Shown here piece after piece: positions 34,558-47,680 of a stretch of 64,000 bases of DNA. Each line of letters opens with the position of its first letter. Positions within the stretch are counted from its first letter, which is position 1. A program made the position numbers and the translations under genes. Under the pieces are notes generated by a model. The model saw only the letters and a list, made by a program, of their open reading frames with translations. It made no database searches and had not been told where the DNA came from. Source of the stretch: Candidatus Rhodoferax bjergmarkensis (lineage in GTDB: Bacteria > Pseudomonadota > Gammaproteobacteria > Burkholderiales > Burkholderiaceae_C); the NCBI GenBank assembly GCA_016708345.1, contig JADJFX010000003.1:124001-188000 (forward strand). The letters run 5' to 3'.

Positions 34558-37433
34558 TCACTCTGCGGTGTTTTCAAACTCCGCATTCTTGAAGCGCAGC
34601 ACTTTGCAGTTTTCTTTGACCACGCGTTGCACGCCATCGTCAAAGCCGGTGGCGGATTCGGCTTGAATCTCAATGGCAATTTTGACCCGCACGCCGGGGC
34701 GTGCGGTGAATTGCAAAACCACTTCGTCCACCAAATCCGCAAACTGTTTTTTGGCCTGAACAGCATCGAGCTCAATGCTGCCGTAAAACTGTTTCTTGAT
34801 TGCCTGCGCCGCGCTAGGCGTGTTCGGCAAAACGGCTGGATTTACCCGCCCGACAGGGTCAGTTGGCCTTGTCGGATTGTCAGTGGCGTCACCCGTGGAA
34901 TCCATTGCCTTTGTCCGCGCGGCGTCGTCCTGCAAATAAAGCATTTCTGCAAACCGGGCTGCTGCCACTGGCTCAATCAACAACAGCGACGCATCCATGC
35001 ACAGCAATGCGCGCTGGCCAAAGCTGAAGCCCTGGTAGCGACCCTCTTCCTTGCCCTGCGCTAAACCAAAAAAGTCCCGACTCTCTGCCCCCGCTGCCAG
35101 CGTGCGCTGAAACACGCCATCGTCCAGTAGTCTCGGCAGGTAGAGTTGCTGGCAGGTTTGCTGCCACACACTCAGCGCGCTCACCTCGCTCACACTGTCA
35201 GCGCCGTCCTTCCAGAACCAGTCTTTGAGCACTTTGGCCAGATGGATGGGTGCCCATTCGGTGATGAGCAGCTCATTCTCCCTGAGCACCCGCTCCAGTT
35301 CCTGCGACAAGTTGGCCGCGCCGGGGTTGAGGGCAAAGTGCTCCCACTGCACTTCGGACAAACCTCCGCCTTTCCCGTTCACTGGCCGCGCTTCCTGCAT
35401 GGGAACCAGCAGCCACTTGTAGGTTTCGCGCAGCATGCGCCGCACCGTGTCTTCGGCCTGCTCCAGCTGGGCTTGGGCCTGGCGCGACATCAGGTTGTCC
35501 AGCACGATGCGGTTGTCCTTGTAGTCCGCCACGATGCTGCGCCATGCCAAGTAAGAGCGCACCTGGTCTTTGAGGCGGCTCACGTTGTCATAGTCCGCCA
35601 CCAGAAAGATCAGCCGGTTTTGTTTGAAGCGCGGCTGCTCGCCCCGGTGTTTCAAAATTTCCAGCGCGCGGCTGCTGGCCGGGGTGCGGGCTGCTTTTGC
35701 TGAAAGCCGCATCGGGCGGCAGCACCACCAAGCGCAGCTGCCAGTCGTCGGGCACATCGCCGCTGGCGGTGAACACGTGCGTGCCGCCAAACACGTTAGA
35801 CGCAAAGCTGCGCTGCAGCCGCTCGCGCACGGTGGGGAACACATCCTCCGCATCCTGGAAGCGGCGCTTGCGCTCTTCCATTTCGCGACGCAGATTGGGC
35901 CGGGTGTCAAACCAAAAACGGACAGATTGACCGTTTTGGCCGCTGTTGAGGTAATGCAGCCTATCTTGCATGCGCCGCAGCGCATCTTTGACCACGCCCA
36001 CCTGCTGGCCCGGCTGCAGCACGCCCAGCACAATGCGCTCGGGCCTCGATGCCGCGCACCATCTGGTTGGCTGTTGTGGGTGCGCTGCCCAGAAAAATGG
36101 TGCGCGCCGCACGGCGGCAAGCCTGCACCGCGCCCAGTCGGGTGTCGCGGCTTTCTATCTCGGTGGTTTCAGCGCGCTCGCCGTCCACGTCGCGCTCCAC
36201 CACCGGGTCCCAGCCGGGGGGCAGGTAGTAGATCAGGTCGTTGCGCGCCTGGGCATCGGCCAGCGGAAAGCTGCCGGGCATGATGAGCGGGTCTTTGTCG
36301 TTGTCGTTCCACAGGCGGTGAATCACCTTGGCCATCAGCTTCAAAACGCCACGCGTGCGTTGGAAGTTGTCCAGCGAAGACCAGTCCTCGTACAGCCGGT
36401 CGAATACCTCGGGGTGGATGGGGTAGGCGTGCTGCAGGCGCTCCAGGTAGCGGCTGTCCTGCGTTTCGCGCGGCAGGTCGGCACTGTTGGCGGCGTACAA
36501 GTCGGCAAACGCGCGGCACACGCGGGTGGCCGCCGCCGGGTCGCGGATGGTCTTGAACAAGCGCCTGCGCACAATCTCGAACGCCTCTTCCGTGCCCACT
36601 GGTTTCCAAAGCGCCTGGATGCGGCCAAAGTAATGCGACAGCGCGTCCAGCGCCTTCACCCCTTGCTGGCTGCCCAGCTCCTTTTGCGACTCGGGCAGCG
36701 AAGCCAGCAGCACCGCCGTGGGCACGGCCTTGAGCGCCTCGGTCAGCGCCTGCACAAAACTCAGGTTGGAATCAAACGTGCCGCCACTGAGCGCCTTGCC
36801 GTCTTCAAACTGGCGCACATAGGCCACCAGCTCGTCCATCAAAATCACGCAAGGCGCATGGCGTGCCAGCAGCGCCTCCAGCACCGCCTTGCCCGGCGAC
36901 GTGCCGGAAGCATCCGCCTGCGCCACCAGTGCATAGCCTTCTGCGCCACCGAGTTGCCAGGCCAGGTCGCCCCACAGCGTGCGAATGGCCTGGCCCTCGC
37001 GCAGCACCGGCTGGTTGGGGGAGGATTTGATGCCGTCCAGCACCGCCACCCGCGCTGCGGGCAGCTCCGTGACCCCGGCGCTGTCCAGAATGGCGCTCAC
37101 GCCCGGCAGTTCGCTGGCGGCAACTTGCCCGCGGGCCAGGTGGTACACCGCCAGCATGGTGTGCGTCTTGCCGCCGCCAAACGCGGTTTGCAGCTGGATG
37201 ACCGGGTCGCCACCCTTGCCCGCCAGGCGCTTGACGACCGAGTCCAGCAACAGGCGCATGCCTTCGGTAATAAATGTGCGCTGAAAGAACAGCGCCGCGT
37301 TTTGGTACTCCGCCGTGGCGGTGCCCTCGTGCACACGCGACAGGTCGGCGGCGAATTCCGCTTGCTGGAAGGTGCCGCGCAGCACGTCTTCATGCGGTTC
37401 GGCGACTTCGCGCCAGGGTTGGAGGGTGGTCAT
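34558..37433 (-). CDS. DUF499 (COG1483) AAA-like ATPase of a defence-type locus, two frameshifts
   Basis: Starting at ATG 37433, the N-terminal segment TLQPWREVAEPHEDVL, the Walker A FGGGKTHTMLAVYHL and Walker B-like ILMDELVAYVRQF identify a DUF499 ATPase. The protein runs through three frames: extra bases are inferred at about 36041-36043 (GGG on plus) and 35695-35698 (TTTT on plus); correcting both gives about 957 residues, normal for the family. The C-terminus ends VLRFKNAEFENTAE. DUF499 is found with DUF1156 methylases and Snf2 helicases in predicted phage-defence loci. Whether the breaks are real decay or sequence error is undecided. Confidence 0.8.
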
Positions 37434-37461
37434 ATGGGGGTTCCCTGTAATTTGCAAAAAC

Positions 37462-37478
37462 GTATACTGCTTGTATAC
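37462..37478 (+). promoter_or_regulatory. Inverted repeat GTATAC-N5-GTATAC, likely HigA operator
   Basis: Two GTATAC hexamers (37462-37467 and 37473-37478) form a 17-bp palindromic site in the 53-base gap between divergent DUF499 and higB starts. TATACT and TACAAT within it look like -10 boxes. HigA antitoxins bind such palindromes over their own promoter; here control could extend to the DUF499 gene. Confidence 0.6.
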
Positions 37479-37486
37479 AATGGCGC

Positions 37487-37765
37487 ATGATTCGCGGTTT
37501 CCAGCACAAAGGCCTTGAGGCGTTTTTCCTCAGCGGCAGCAAGGCGGGTATTCGCCCCGACCATGCCCAACGGCTGCAGTTGCAGCTGGGTTCGTTGGAT
37601 CAGGCCACGCAGCCGCAAGACATGGCCGTGCCGGGCTGGAAGCTGCACCCGCTCAAGGGCGGTCTGGCTGGGCATTGGGCTGTGACCGTCAATGGCAACT
37701 GGCGTTTGACGTTCCGTTTTGTCGGCACAGATGCCGAGCTGGTGGATTACCAGGACTATCACTGA
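37487..37765 (+). CDS. higB: HigB-type (RelE superfamily) ribosome-dependent mRNase toxin
   Basis: 92 residues with the compact RelE/HigB pattern: MIRGFQHKGLEAFFLSGSKAGI at the N-terminus, a central helix-strand unit, PLKGGLAGHWAVTVNGNWRLTFRF and the terminal DYQDYH. Basic and His residues expected for mRNA cleavage on the ribosome are present. It is the first gene of a plus-strand operon and toxin-first order is typical of higBA. higA starts 13 bases downstream. Confidence 0.9.
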   Translation: MIRGFQHKGLEAFFLSGSKAGIRPDHAQRLQLQLGSLDQATQPQDMAVPGWKLHPLKGGLAGHWAVTVNGNWRLTFRFVGTDAELVDYQDYH

Positions 37766-37777
37766 AGGAGGTACCTC

Positions 37778-38059
37778 ATGGGCCGTATGCACAACCCCCC
37801 CCATCCCGGCGCGGTGCTGCAAGAGTGGCTGGCCGAGGTCAGCGTCACGCAGCCGGCTACCCAGCTTGGCGTGACCCGAGCCTACCTGTCGCGCATCCTG
37901 CATGGGTACGCCGGCATTTCTGCCGACATGGCGCTGCGCCTGTCGGACTTGCTGGGCACCAGTGCAGAAATGTGGCTGGGCATGCAAAGCGCCTACGACC
38001 TGTGGCAGGCCGCGCAGCAGCCGCGCCCGGTGGTGGTGCGTCTGGCGATGGCGGTATGA
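37778..38059 (+). CDS. higA: HigA-family antitoxin, XRE helix-turn-helix
   Basis: 93 residues. NPPHPGAVLQEWL is the HigA family start; the helix-turn-helix is at about residues 25-50 (VTQPATQLGVTRAYLSRILHG) followed by ISADMALRLSDLLGTSAEMWL. It binds HigB and represses the operon. It has a strong ribosome-binding site (AAGGAGG) about seven bases before ATG 37778, which would favour excess antitoxin. Confidence 0.92.
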   Translation: MGRMHNPPHPGAVLQEWLAEVSVTQPATQLGVTRAYLSRILHGYAGISADMALRLSDLLGTSAEMWLGMQSAYDLWQAAQQPRPVVVRLAMAV

Positions 38060-38083
38060 GTCAACTCCGTTAGGAGCATGTTC

Positions 38084-38386
38084 ATGAAACGCACCACCAA
38101 CGGCTTGCCACCGATTCATCCCGGCGAATACATCCGCGAAGCATTGGAGGATTTGGGCATGACGCAGACTGCCCTGGCGCAAGCCCTGGGCGTATCGGCG
38201 ATGCGCATTTCGCATCTGGTGCGGGAAGAACGCCCGGTGACGGCTGAAATGGCCTTGCGGCTGGGCCAAGCCTTTGGGCAAAGCCCGCAGTACTGGCTGA
38301 ATTTGCAAGCCGACTACGACTTGAAAATCGCCAAAGCCGTGTTCAAAGACAGCCTGCGCCAGGTGCGGGAACTGGCCGTGGCCTGA
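38084..38386 (+). CDS. Second HigA-family antitoxin/regulator
   Basis: 100 residues. LPPIHPGEYIREALEDLGMT matches the HigA start, and the helix-turn-helix TQTALAQALGVSAMRISHLV is followed by VTAEMALRLGQAFGQSPQYWL. ATG 38084 is chosen over ATG 38078 because TAGGAG lies eight bases upstream of it. It has no toxin gene of its own here: it follows the first higA by 24 bases. It may be an orphan antitoxin, a second regulator, or the remnant of a second higBA pair. Confidence 0.88.
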   Translation: MKRTTNGLPPIHPGEYIREALEDLGMTQTALAQALGVSAMRISHLVREERPVTAEMALRLGQAFGQSPQYWLNLQADYDLKIAKAVFKDSLRQVRELAVA

Positions 38387-38390
38387 ATCT

Positions 38391-38612
38391 ATGAGTGAAC
38401 CCACGCCCGTTGACCCGAACGACCCCAGCACCTGGGGCCCACTCACGCCTGCCACACAACGATTGCATGATTTGATTGGCATCAACCCCGAGCCTCGCCA
38501 GTTGACACCCGAAGAATGCGAATTGCTGTTGCAAAGCAAGCGTGAAATCGCCCAGCGGGCGTTTGCAACGTTAACGCGCGCATCCACCCACAAGCTGGAA
38601 CCGAAGGTCTGA
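38391..38612 (+). CDS. Small hypothetical protein at the end of the higBAA operon
   Basis: 73 residues, acidic Pro-rich N-terminus (TPVDPNDPSTWGPLTPATQ) and a helical C-terminal half (TPEECELLLQSKREIAQRAF). The start is four bases after the second antitoxin stop, suggesting translational coupling. No family is recognised. Its 3' end converges on the DUF1156 stop, 22 bases apart. Confidence 0.6.
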   Translation: MSEPTPVDPNDPSTWGPLTPATQRLHDLIGINPEPRQLTPEECELLLQSKREIAQRAFATLTRASTHKLEPKV

Positions 38613-38634
38613 GTCCGTTCACCCCACGCCTCCC

Positions 38635-41458
38635 TTACATGTCAAATGTGCCCTGCGCGCCCACTACACCTGCGCTGGCAGCTTCGGTTTCGATAGCACC
38701 CCATGCCGTCACCAGCTCGTTGTAGGCGCGCGCGTCTTCGGCCCAGCCTTTGCGTTCGCACAGGGTGTAGAGGCGGTAGGCCAGGGCGCGCAGGGCTTCA
38801 GTGCGGCTGGGCATGCGGGCCAGCAGGGCACCGGCGGCCGTTTCGCCGTCCTGGTTGAGGGCGCGTATCAGGTGGTGCAGAGCCTCCCAGATGGGGGTGC
38901 GGGTGTCGGTGTCGGGGTTCCAGTCGCGTGGCAATTCGGCCCAGCGCAGCAGGCGCAGGTTGCCCGCCGTGCTGTCCACCACGCCCGCCTCCACCAGGCC
39001 GCCCACGCTGGTGCCCTTGGCGCGGGCCAGCACGTCGGCCTCGCCAAACTTGGCCGTGGCCCAGCCCTGGTGCTCAAACCAGGCCAGGCAGAACTGCGTG
39101 TCGTGGTCGAAATCGTCTTCGGCCAGAAAGCGGTTGATGAGCTGCAGCGCGGTTTTCACGCGCATGGGCGTGCCGTCGGCCTCCAGCACCGCAGCGTACT
39201 GGCTGAAAATGGCCATGCCGGGGGCATCAAGCGCGCGCTGGCGGCAGACCAGGACGATGCTGGAAGCCAGGGCGTTGGTGCCCGAGCCAATCATGCGGTT
39301 GCCCAGCTCGGTGCGCATGGGCCAGGTGCCGGTGAGCGCAAAGCCCGCCTGCAATACCGCTTCCAGAAACGTGACCCAGCCGGTGCTGTGGGTGCCGCTG
39401 TCGTCCTGCGTGTCGCTTTGCTTGAAGGCGTAGTAGATGGTGACGGGGAAGGCCGGGTGCGCCTGTTCGGCCAGGTTGTGCATGGCCTGCGTCATGCCGT
39501 CCAGGAAGAAGGCTTCTGCCTCCAGCTTGCCGCCATGGCGGTAGGGTGTGGCCACCAGCTCTTCAGCCTTCGGAACTGCCACCGTGGCGTACAGGCCGGG
39601 AAAGATGGGCTTGAGGCTGCGGCGCAGCCAGACGTAGAAGAAGTCCGACAGGTCGGCGTAGCCAATGTTGTCGTAGTACGGCGGGTCGGTGGAGACGACC
39701 TTGGCGGCGCTGACGGTTTGGGTCTGAGCGTCGGCTTGCCAATGCACTACCTGACCCGACTGCCGGAAGTTCAAGAAGCGCTCTAACCATGTTGCCAAGG
39801 CTCGTACTGTAGTCGCCTGCCGCCCCCGCAAACACGTTGTTTTCTGCAAAGTCCCACATCATCGGGAGAGCTTGCCGCCCAAAAATTCGAGGACTTGCGT
39901 TTTACTGGTTTCCCAGCGGCAAAGCGCGTTGCAAATATCGGTCAAGCGGCTCAATGCAATTCCCAAATACACCCCCACCGCCTCCGCATACGCCGTAGCC
40001 TCCGTGCCACCTGCGTCCAGCCCCCGGCCATCGTCGGGCATGCCTGAGGCCAGGGCATCGGCGCGGACGCGGGCGATGGCTTGGGGTACCAGGTCGGAAA
40101 ACGTGGTGAGGGCGACGAGTTGGCGGGGGGTGAAGAGGTCACCGTACACGTCCAAGCCATAGTTCGAGACGTTCACCCGGCATTTGCCATGCAAAGGCGT
40201 TTCCGGTTTCCATGTTGGTTGCGCCTGCCGGGCAATCGCTTCCTGCTCCTGTGTCGGAGGCAAGTAAACACGCCCCCTTGCTCCCTCTGCCACGACAGCC
40301 ATGAGCTTTGCACCCATATGCCCCGCGCTGCCTTCGGCGCGGATGTACTTGTAATCCATCGGTGAACCCGACAACAGGCAGATGAAACCCGCCCGCTTTC
40401 CAGCGGTAGTCCCACCCACTGCACTCTCCGGCGGCGTACCCGTGCGCACCTCAAAGCGGTAACTGTCCCCCTCCACCATCGGCTGCACATAGGCTTCCTT
40501 GCCCGCCTTGCTGGACAGAATAAAGGTGCTGGCCAGCGGCACGTCCACATGGCTGAAGGCCGGGTTGGGGCTTTTCACCGTGCGCGCCCACAGCCAGGCG
40601 ATGACAGTGAGCTTGTGCCCCACTTGCAGGCCCGCCAGACCGGTGTTGGCCGGATTTTCAGTGCCAAATATGCCATTTCCGCACGATGGGCGTGCGCAAG
40701 CAGCTATCAATTCAGGAGTAACTTCAATCTGCGGATACAGGTGGCCGATGCGCTTTGCGGCCTGCTGGCGCATCCATGCGCCGTAGCGGCGCACGTCTTC
40801 GGCCAGCCCGCGTGCGCCGGCCCAGTCTTCAAAGGCGTCGCGTGTTCCCTTTCTGGCAGTTCCCTTGTCCGCCTCCAGCGGCGGCCCAACCGGAACACGC
40901 CCGGCAAACCTGGGGGGTATCTCGATCATGGCCTTGTTGATGGTCACGGCCACCGGGTTCAGGTCTGACGCATAGCTCTCCAGCCCCAGGCGCTGCGCCT
41001 CCAGTGGCAGCGCGCCCCCACCCGCAAAGGGGTCGTGGAACGCGGGCAACTGATCGGGGTTGAACAGCGTGGCGGCCTGCGGGTGGTTGCGGTTGAGTTC
41101 ACAGGTCTCGCGCCAGCTGCGGGCAATCTCGGCGCGGGCGCGGCCCAGCACGTCTTCGTTATTCGTGTTCTCCCACAGCACCAGGTCTTCAATGATTTTG
41201 AACAACCGCTCGCGCTCCAGCGCCGCCTTTTCCTTGTTCACGCCATAGCGAAAACCGCCGCCCTGCTGGTAGCCGGGGTCGTTGACCATCTGCGCAAAGA
41301 TGACCGCCCGCGCCGCCGCCAGCGCGGCGCGCCCACCACAGGTGCAGCGTGCTGGGGTGGCCGTGGCGGATGGACTTCTCGCGCGCGCAGGCGGCGTTGA
41401 TCGCGTCCAGTGGCAGGGCGACTTCGATGAGTTTCTTGGGGGTGTTGCTGGGGGTCAT
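38635..41458 (-). CDS. DUF1156 (COG1743) Zn-ribbon adenine-specific DNA methylase, several frameshifts
   Basis: Begins KLIEVALPLDAINAACAREKS and HPSTLHLWWARR, the DUF1156 signature. The SAM-binding block HDPFAGGGALPLEAQRLG and the catalytic DPPY motif (STDPPYYDNIGYADLSDFF) mark an N6-adenine methyltransferase. The frame breaks near 41331, at a premature stop near 39860, and near 39755; the protein continues after each. The reconstructed length of about 940 residues is normal. A dispersed-repeat copy encodes LIAACARP in the middle. It starts eight bases after the likely helicase stop. Confidence 0.82.
40661..40720 (-). repeat. Dispersed hairpin repeat, copy 6 (inside DUF1156 methylase, in frame)
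   Basis: On the minus strand: ATAGCTGCTTGCGCACG (the same 17 bases as in rlmI), with hairpin arms GCGCA (40697-40693) and TGCGG (40683-40679) nine bases apart, then a diverged ATGGCATATTTGGC. It is read in the same frame as in rlmI (IAACAR). Confidence 0.75.
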
Positions 41459-41465
41459 GGTGTTC

Positions 41466-45043
<3,578 letters not shown>

Positions 45044-45091
45044 GGGCAGACAGGAGTGGGTTGACCTCCCTCTGGCGGGCCAGAATCCGTC

Positions 45092-45168
45092 AACGTGATT
45101 ATTAATAACGTTAGTTTGCGTGACTATAAGTCAAATTAACGCTTGGAAATCACGTTGAAAATAACGTC
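45092..45168 (+). promoter_or_regulatory. Operator-like repeats between helicase and XRE regulator
   Basis: Half-site AATAACGTT recurs: AACGTGATT (45092-45100, inverted) with AATAACGTT (45104-45112) forms a near-palindrome of 21 bp. AATCACGTT (45148-45156) and AATAACGTC (45160-45168) repeat it directly with 12-bp spacing. The last half-site ends five bases before the regulator ATG, so that gene may be leaderless. Confidence 0.55.
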
Positions 45169-45173
45169 GCCGC

Positions 45174-45599
45174 ATGGACGATGCCAAGAAACAATTTGCG
45201 AACCAATTACGTGAGGCGATGATTGCGGCCGGCTACGAGCCCAAGCCGGCGGTTCTGGAGCGCGAATTCAATACCCGGCATTGGGGCAAGCCCATGTCAT
45301 TGCACGGCGTGCGGCTGTGGTTACTTGGCGAAACCATGCCCGACTTTCGCAAGATGGAAACACTGGCCAAGTGGTTGGGGGTGTCGGTGCAGCAGCTCAG
45401 TTATGGCGGCCCTAGTGGCCGTGCGGCTGGATCGCCCCGCGCCCGCTGGGACAGCGGCATTGGCTACGAGGACCGGGACATATTTGAGGCTTTCCTGAAG
45501 TTGCCCGTACCCCAGCGCAAACTCATCCGCGAGGTGATTCTGACCTTTGCCAAGGTCCACGGTGAAGCCGATGGGCCACCGGGCAAGCCACAGGCTTAG
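45174..45599 (+). CDS. XRE-type transcriptional regulator, divergent from the helicase
   Basis: 141 residues. The N-terminal half is a helix-turn-helix domain in which GKPMSLHGVRLWLLGE is the likely recognition region, followed by PDFRKMETLAKWLGVSVQQL, typical of small phage-repressor-like regulators. The C-terminal half (about residues 85-125) is a charged helical segment without a recognised domain. It is divergent from the helicase with 130 bases between starts, and operator-like repeats fill that gap. It likely controls the island. No ribosome-binding site is visible before ATG 45174. Confidence 0.75.
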   Translation: MDDAKKQFANQLREAMIAAGYEPKPAVLEREFNTRHWGKPMSLHGVRLWLLGETMPDFRKMETLAKWLGVSVQQLSYGGPSGRAAGSPRARWDSGIGYEDRDIFEAFLKLPVPQRKLIREVILTFAKVHGEADGPPGKPQA

Positions 45600-45607
45600 T
45601 GTTTATT

Positions 45608-45662
45608 TGCTATATAAATAATAGCTGCTAGCGCATAGAGAACGTGCGCTTGAGCCTCTTTG
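45608..45662 (+). repeat. Dispersed hairpin repeat, copy 7 (right flank of accessory island)
   Basis: GCTAT-N7-ATAGC (first stem), then GCGCA (45631-45635), nine bases, TGCGC (45645-45649), then TTGAGCCTCTTTGGCA. It lies nine bases after the regulator stop, in the same orientation as the copy at 34366. Confidence 0.85.
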
Positions 45663-45717
45663 GCATGTAATGGTCATGCCAAATCCAAGCCAGATGGCAC
45701 CGCCATCACCATCGCCA

Positions 45718-47074
45718 TCACGTTCCGCCGCCCAGTGCCTTGTAGAGCTGTGTGGCGGATTCAAGTTGTGCGTGGCGGACCTGGGCAAAGGCTTGCTGCG
45801 CGGCTAAGTATTCTCTTTGGCCGTCCAGCACTTCCAGATAACTGATCAAGCCGGTGTTGAAGCGCGCTTGCGCAATTTGTAGCCGCTTTTCCTGGGCATT
45901 CATGTTGGCGCTTGACGCCCGCAGCTGCCCTGCCAGCGAGGCGCGGGCCGAGAGCTGGTAGGCCACCTCGCGGAAAGCCACCTGGATGGTTTTTTCGTAT
46001 TCGGCGACGGCTATGACTTTTCTGACTTGGGCGAGATCGACCCCGGACGCCGTGCGGCCACCATCAAACAGCGGCATCGCCAGGGATGGCAGAAACGACC
46101 AAGCCCCGCCGCTGAGCAGTCCGGTCAAGCTTTGGCTTGCAAAGCCCAGGCCTGCCGTCAGAACGATTTTTGGGAAAAACGCTGCGCGTGCCGCGTCAAT
46201 GTTGGCGTGTGTTGCTTTGAGGCGTTGCTCGGCCGCCATCACGTCGGGGCGGCTGAGCAGCACCTCAGCGGGCAGTCCGGGGGCCAGGTTGGTGTCCAGG
46301 CCTTGTTCATCGAGCCTTCTGCCAGCGGGCAGTTCACCGGGCACCTGGCCCACCAGATAGTTCAGGCGGTTTGTGGCCAGGGTGCTTTGGTGTTCCAGAA
46401 ACGCCAGGGCTGGCGCGGGTCGATTCGAGTATGCCGCTGGCCTGCTGGTACTCGAAGTCGTAGGTTGCCCCCAGATCGCGGCCTTTGCCAATCAATGCCA
46501 GAGATTGCTGGCGCAACTCGACTGTGGAGCGGGCAATGGCGGCGAGTTCCTGCATTTGCAAGAGGGTGAAATAGGCGCTGGCGACGTCGGCCACCAAGCT
46601 GATTTGGGCTGCACGGCGGGCCTCTTCGGTGGCGAGAAAGCCATTGCGGGCGGCTTCGGTCAGGTTGGCCAGTCGGCCCCAAAAATCCAGCTCGTAGGAG
46701 ACGGCCGTCAGCGAGGTGTCAACGGCTTTGCTGGTTGGCGAGCCACTGATGCCGCTGAAATTGCCACTGCCCAGCAGGCTGACGTTAGGCAGCCGATCTG
46801 CCCGGGTGATGCCGTACAGGGCGCGCGCTTCTTCCACCCGCGCCACTGCAATGCGCAAATCCCGGTTGTTTTCCAGCGCACTGCCTATGAGTGCTTGCAG
46901 GCGCGGGTCTGGGAAAAAATTGCGCCAGTGGGTGCTGGCCGCTTGGCTTTTGCCGTTCGGAGCAGTCGCTGCCGCCCATTTCTCGGGAATTGGGGGTTCT
47001 GGGCGCTGAAATTCGGAGGTTTGCGAGCACGCCGCGAGCACCATGATGGCAAAAAACGAGAGTTTTTTGCTCAT
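45718..47074 (-). CDS. NodT/OprM-family outer-membrane efflux lipoprotein, one frameshift
   Basis: ATG 47074 starts a lipoprotein signal (MSKKLSFFAIMVLAAC) with Cys16 in the LAAC lipobox; an upstream in-frame start would destroy it. The repeated TolC-type domains include DLRIAVARVEEARALYGITRA and, in the second half, LLSRPDVMAAEQRLKATHANI. The frame breaks near 46407-46409 (GGG on plus); removing one base joins TRAS to LAFLEHQSTLATNRLNYLVG. About 451 residues reconstructed, normal for the family. No inner-membrane pump or adaptor gene is adjacent, so its partner is unknown. Confidence 0.87.
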
Positions 47075-47077
47075 AAA

Positions 47078-47132
47078 TGCTATATATTTAATAGCTGCTT
47101 GCGCAAGCTGAATAAGCGGGAGTGGCACTTTT
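47078..47132 (+). repeat. Dispersed hairpin repeat, copy 8 (upstream of efflux lipoprotein gene)
   Basis: GCTAT-N7-ATAGC stem, then GCGCA (47101-47105), nine bases, AGCGG (47115-47119) where others have TGCGC, then a diverged tail. It begins four bases upstream of the lipoprotein start codon, so it forms that gene's 5' leader. Confidence 0.7.
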
Positions 47133-47179
47133 CTTGGGTAAATTATGGGGGTGAATGTGGTCAAGAGGCGGGTTGGCCG

Positions 47180-47497
47180 TCAGACCTGCATGTTCATGAT
47201 GTCGGTGTAGGCTTGCACCATGCGGTTGCGCACATGCAGCGTTGCCTGGAATCCAATTTGTGCTTTCTGAATAGCCACCATGGTGTCTTCCAGGCTGACC
47301 TTGGGGTTTTCCAGTTGCACTTCGCGCTGCAGGCGGCCTGATTCGTTTTGTGCGGCGCTGACGGAGCTCAGCGCGCTTTTTAAGGCACCGGAAAACCCGG
47401 CATCGCCCCCGCCGGTGACTTGGCTCGACGAAATGCGCGGCGCCAGGGTGGGGCGCACCGCTGTCGGCATTGTGTTGGGTGTCAGGCGAAGGTCCAT
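47180..47497 (-). CDS. fliE: Flagellar hook-basal body protein FliE
   Basis: 105 residues. The C-terminal signature VSLEDTMVAIQKAQIGFQATLHVRNRMVQAYTDIMNMQV-type segment (from VSLEDTM to the IMNMQV end) is diagnostic of FliE. It links the MS ring to the proximal rod. It is divergent from fliF, with 183 bases between starts that should contain both flagellar promoters; no sigma-54 or sigma-28 consensus was convincing there. Confidence 0.95.
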   Translation of the reverse strand: MDLRLTPNTMPTAVRPTLAPRISSSQVTGGGDAGFSGALKSALSSVSAAQNESGRLQREVQLENPKVSLEDTMVAIQKAQIGFQATLHVRNRMVQAYTDIMNMQV

Positions 47498-47680
47498 AAG
47501 GCGGTTTCCCTATTGAGTTGAGGGGATGACGGATGCTAGTGCCGGGGGCCGGGGAACATTAATTTGAAGTAAGGGTAAAGCCCTGCCTTATCAAGCTAAT
47601 GTTTTTGCGCTCGGGTCGAATAATCGTCTGCGTTGGTGGTGCGAAACCGTGCCACGTCTTATGACTTACTGGAAATACCC

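Noticed and set aside
35970..37490. 506-residue plus-strand open frame opposite the DUF499 gene
   Set aside because: It is low-complexity and Arg/His/Gln-rich, and the minus-strand protein has clear ATPase motifs. High GC keeps the antisense frame open.
47498..47680. Sigma-54 promoter search between fliE and fliF
   Set aside because: No GG-N10-GC core with suitable flanks; promoters must exist there but could not be placed.
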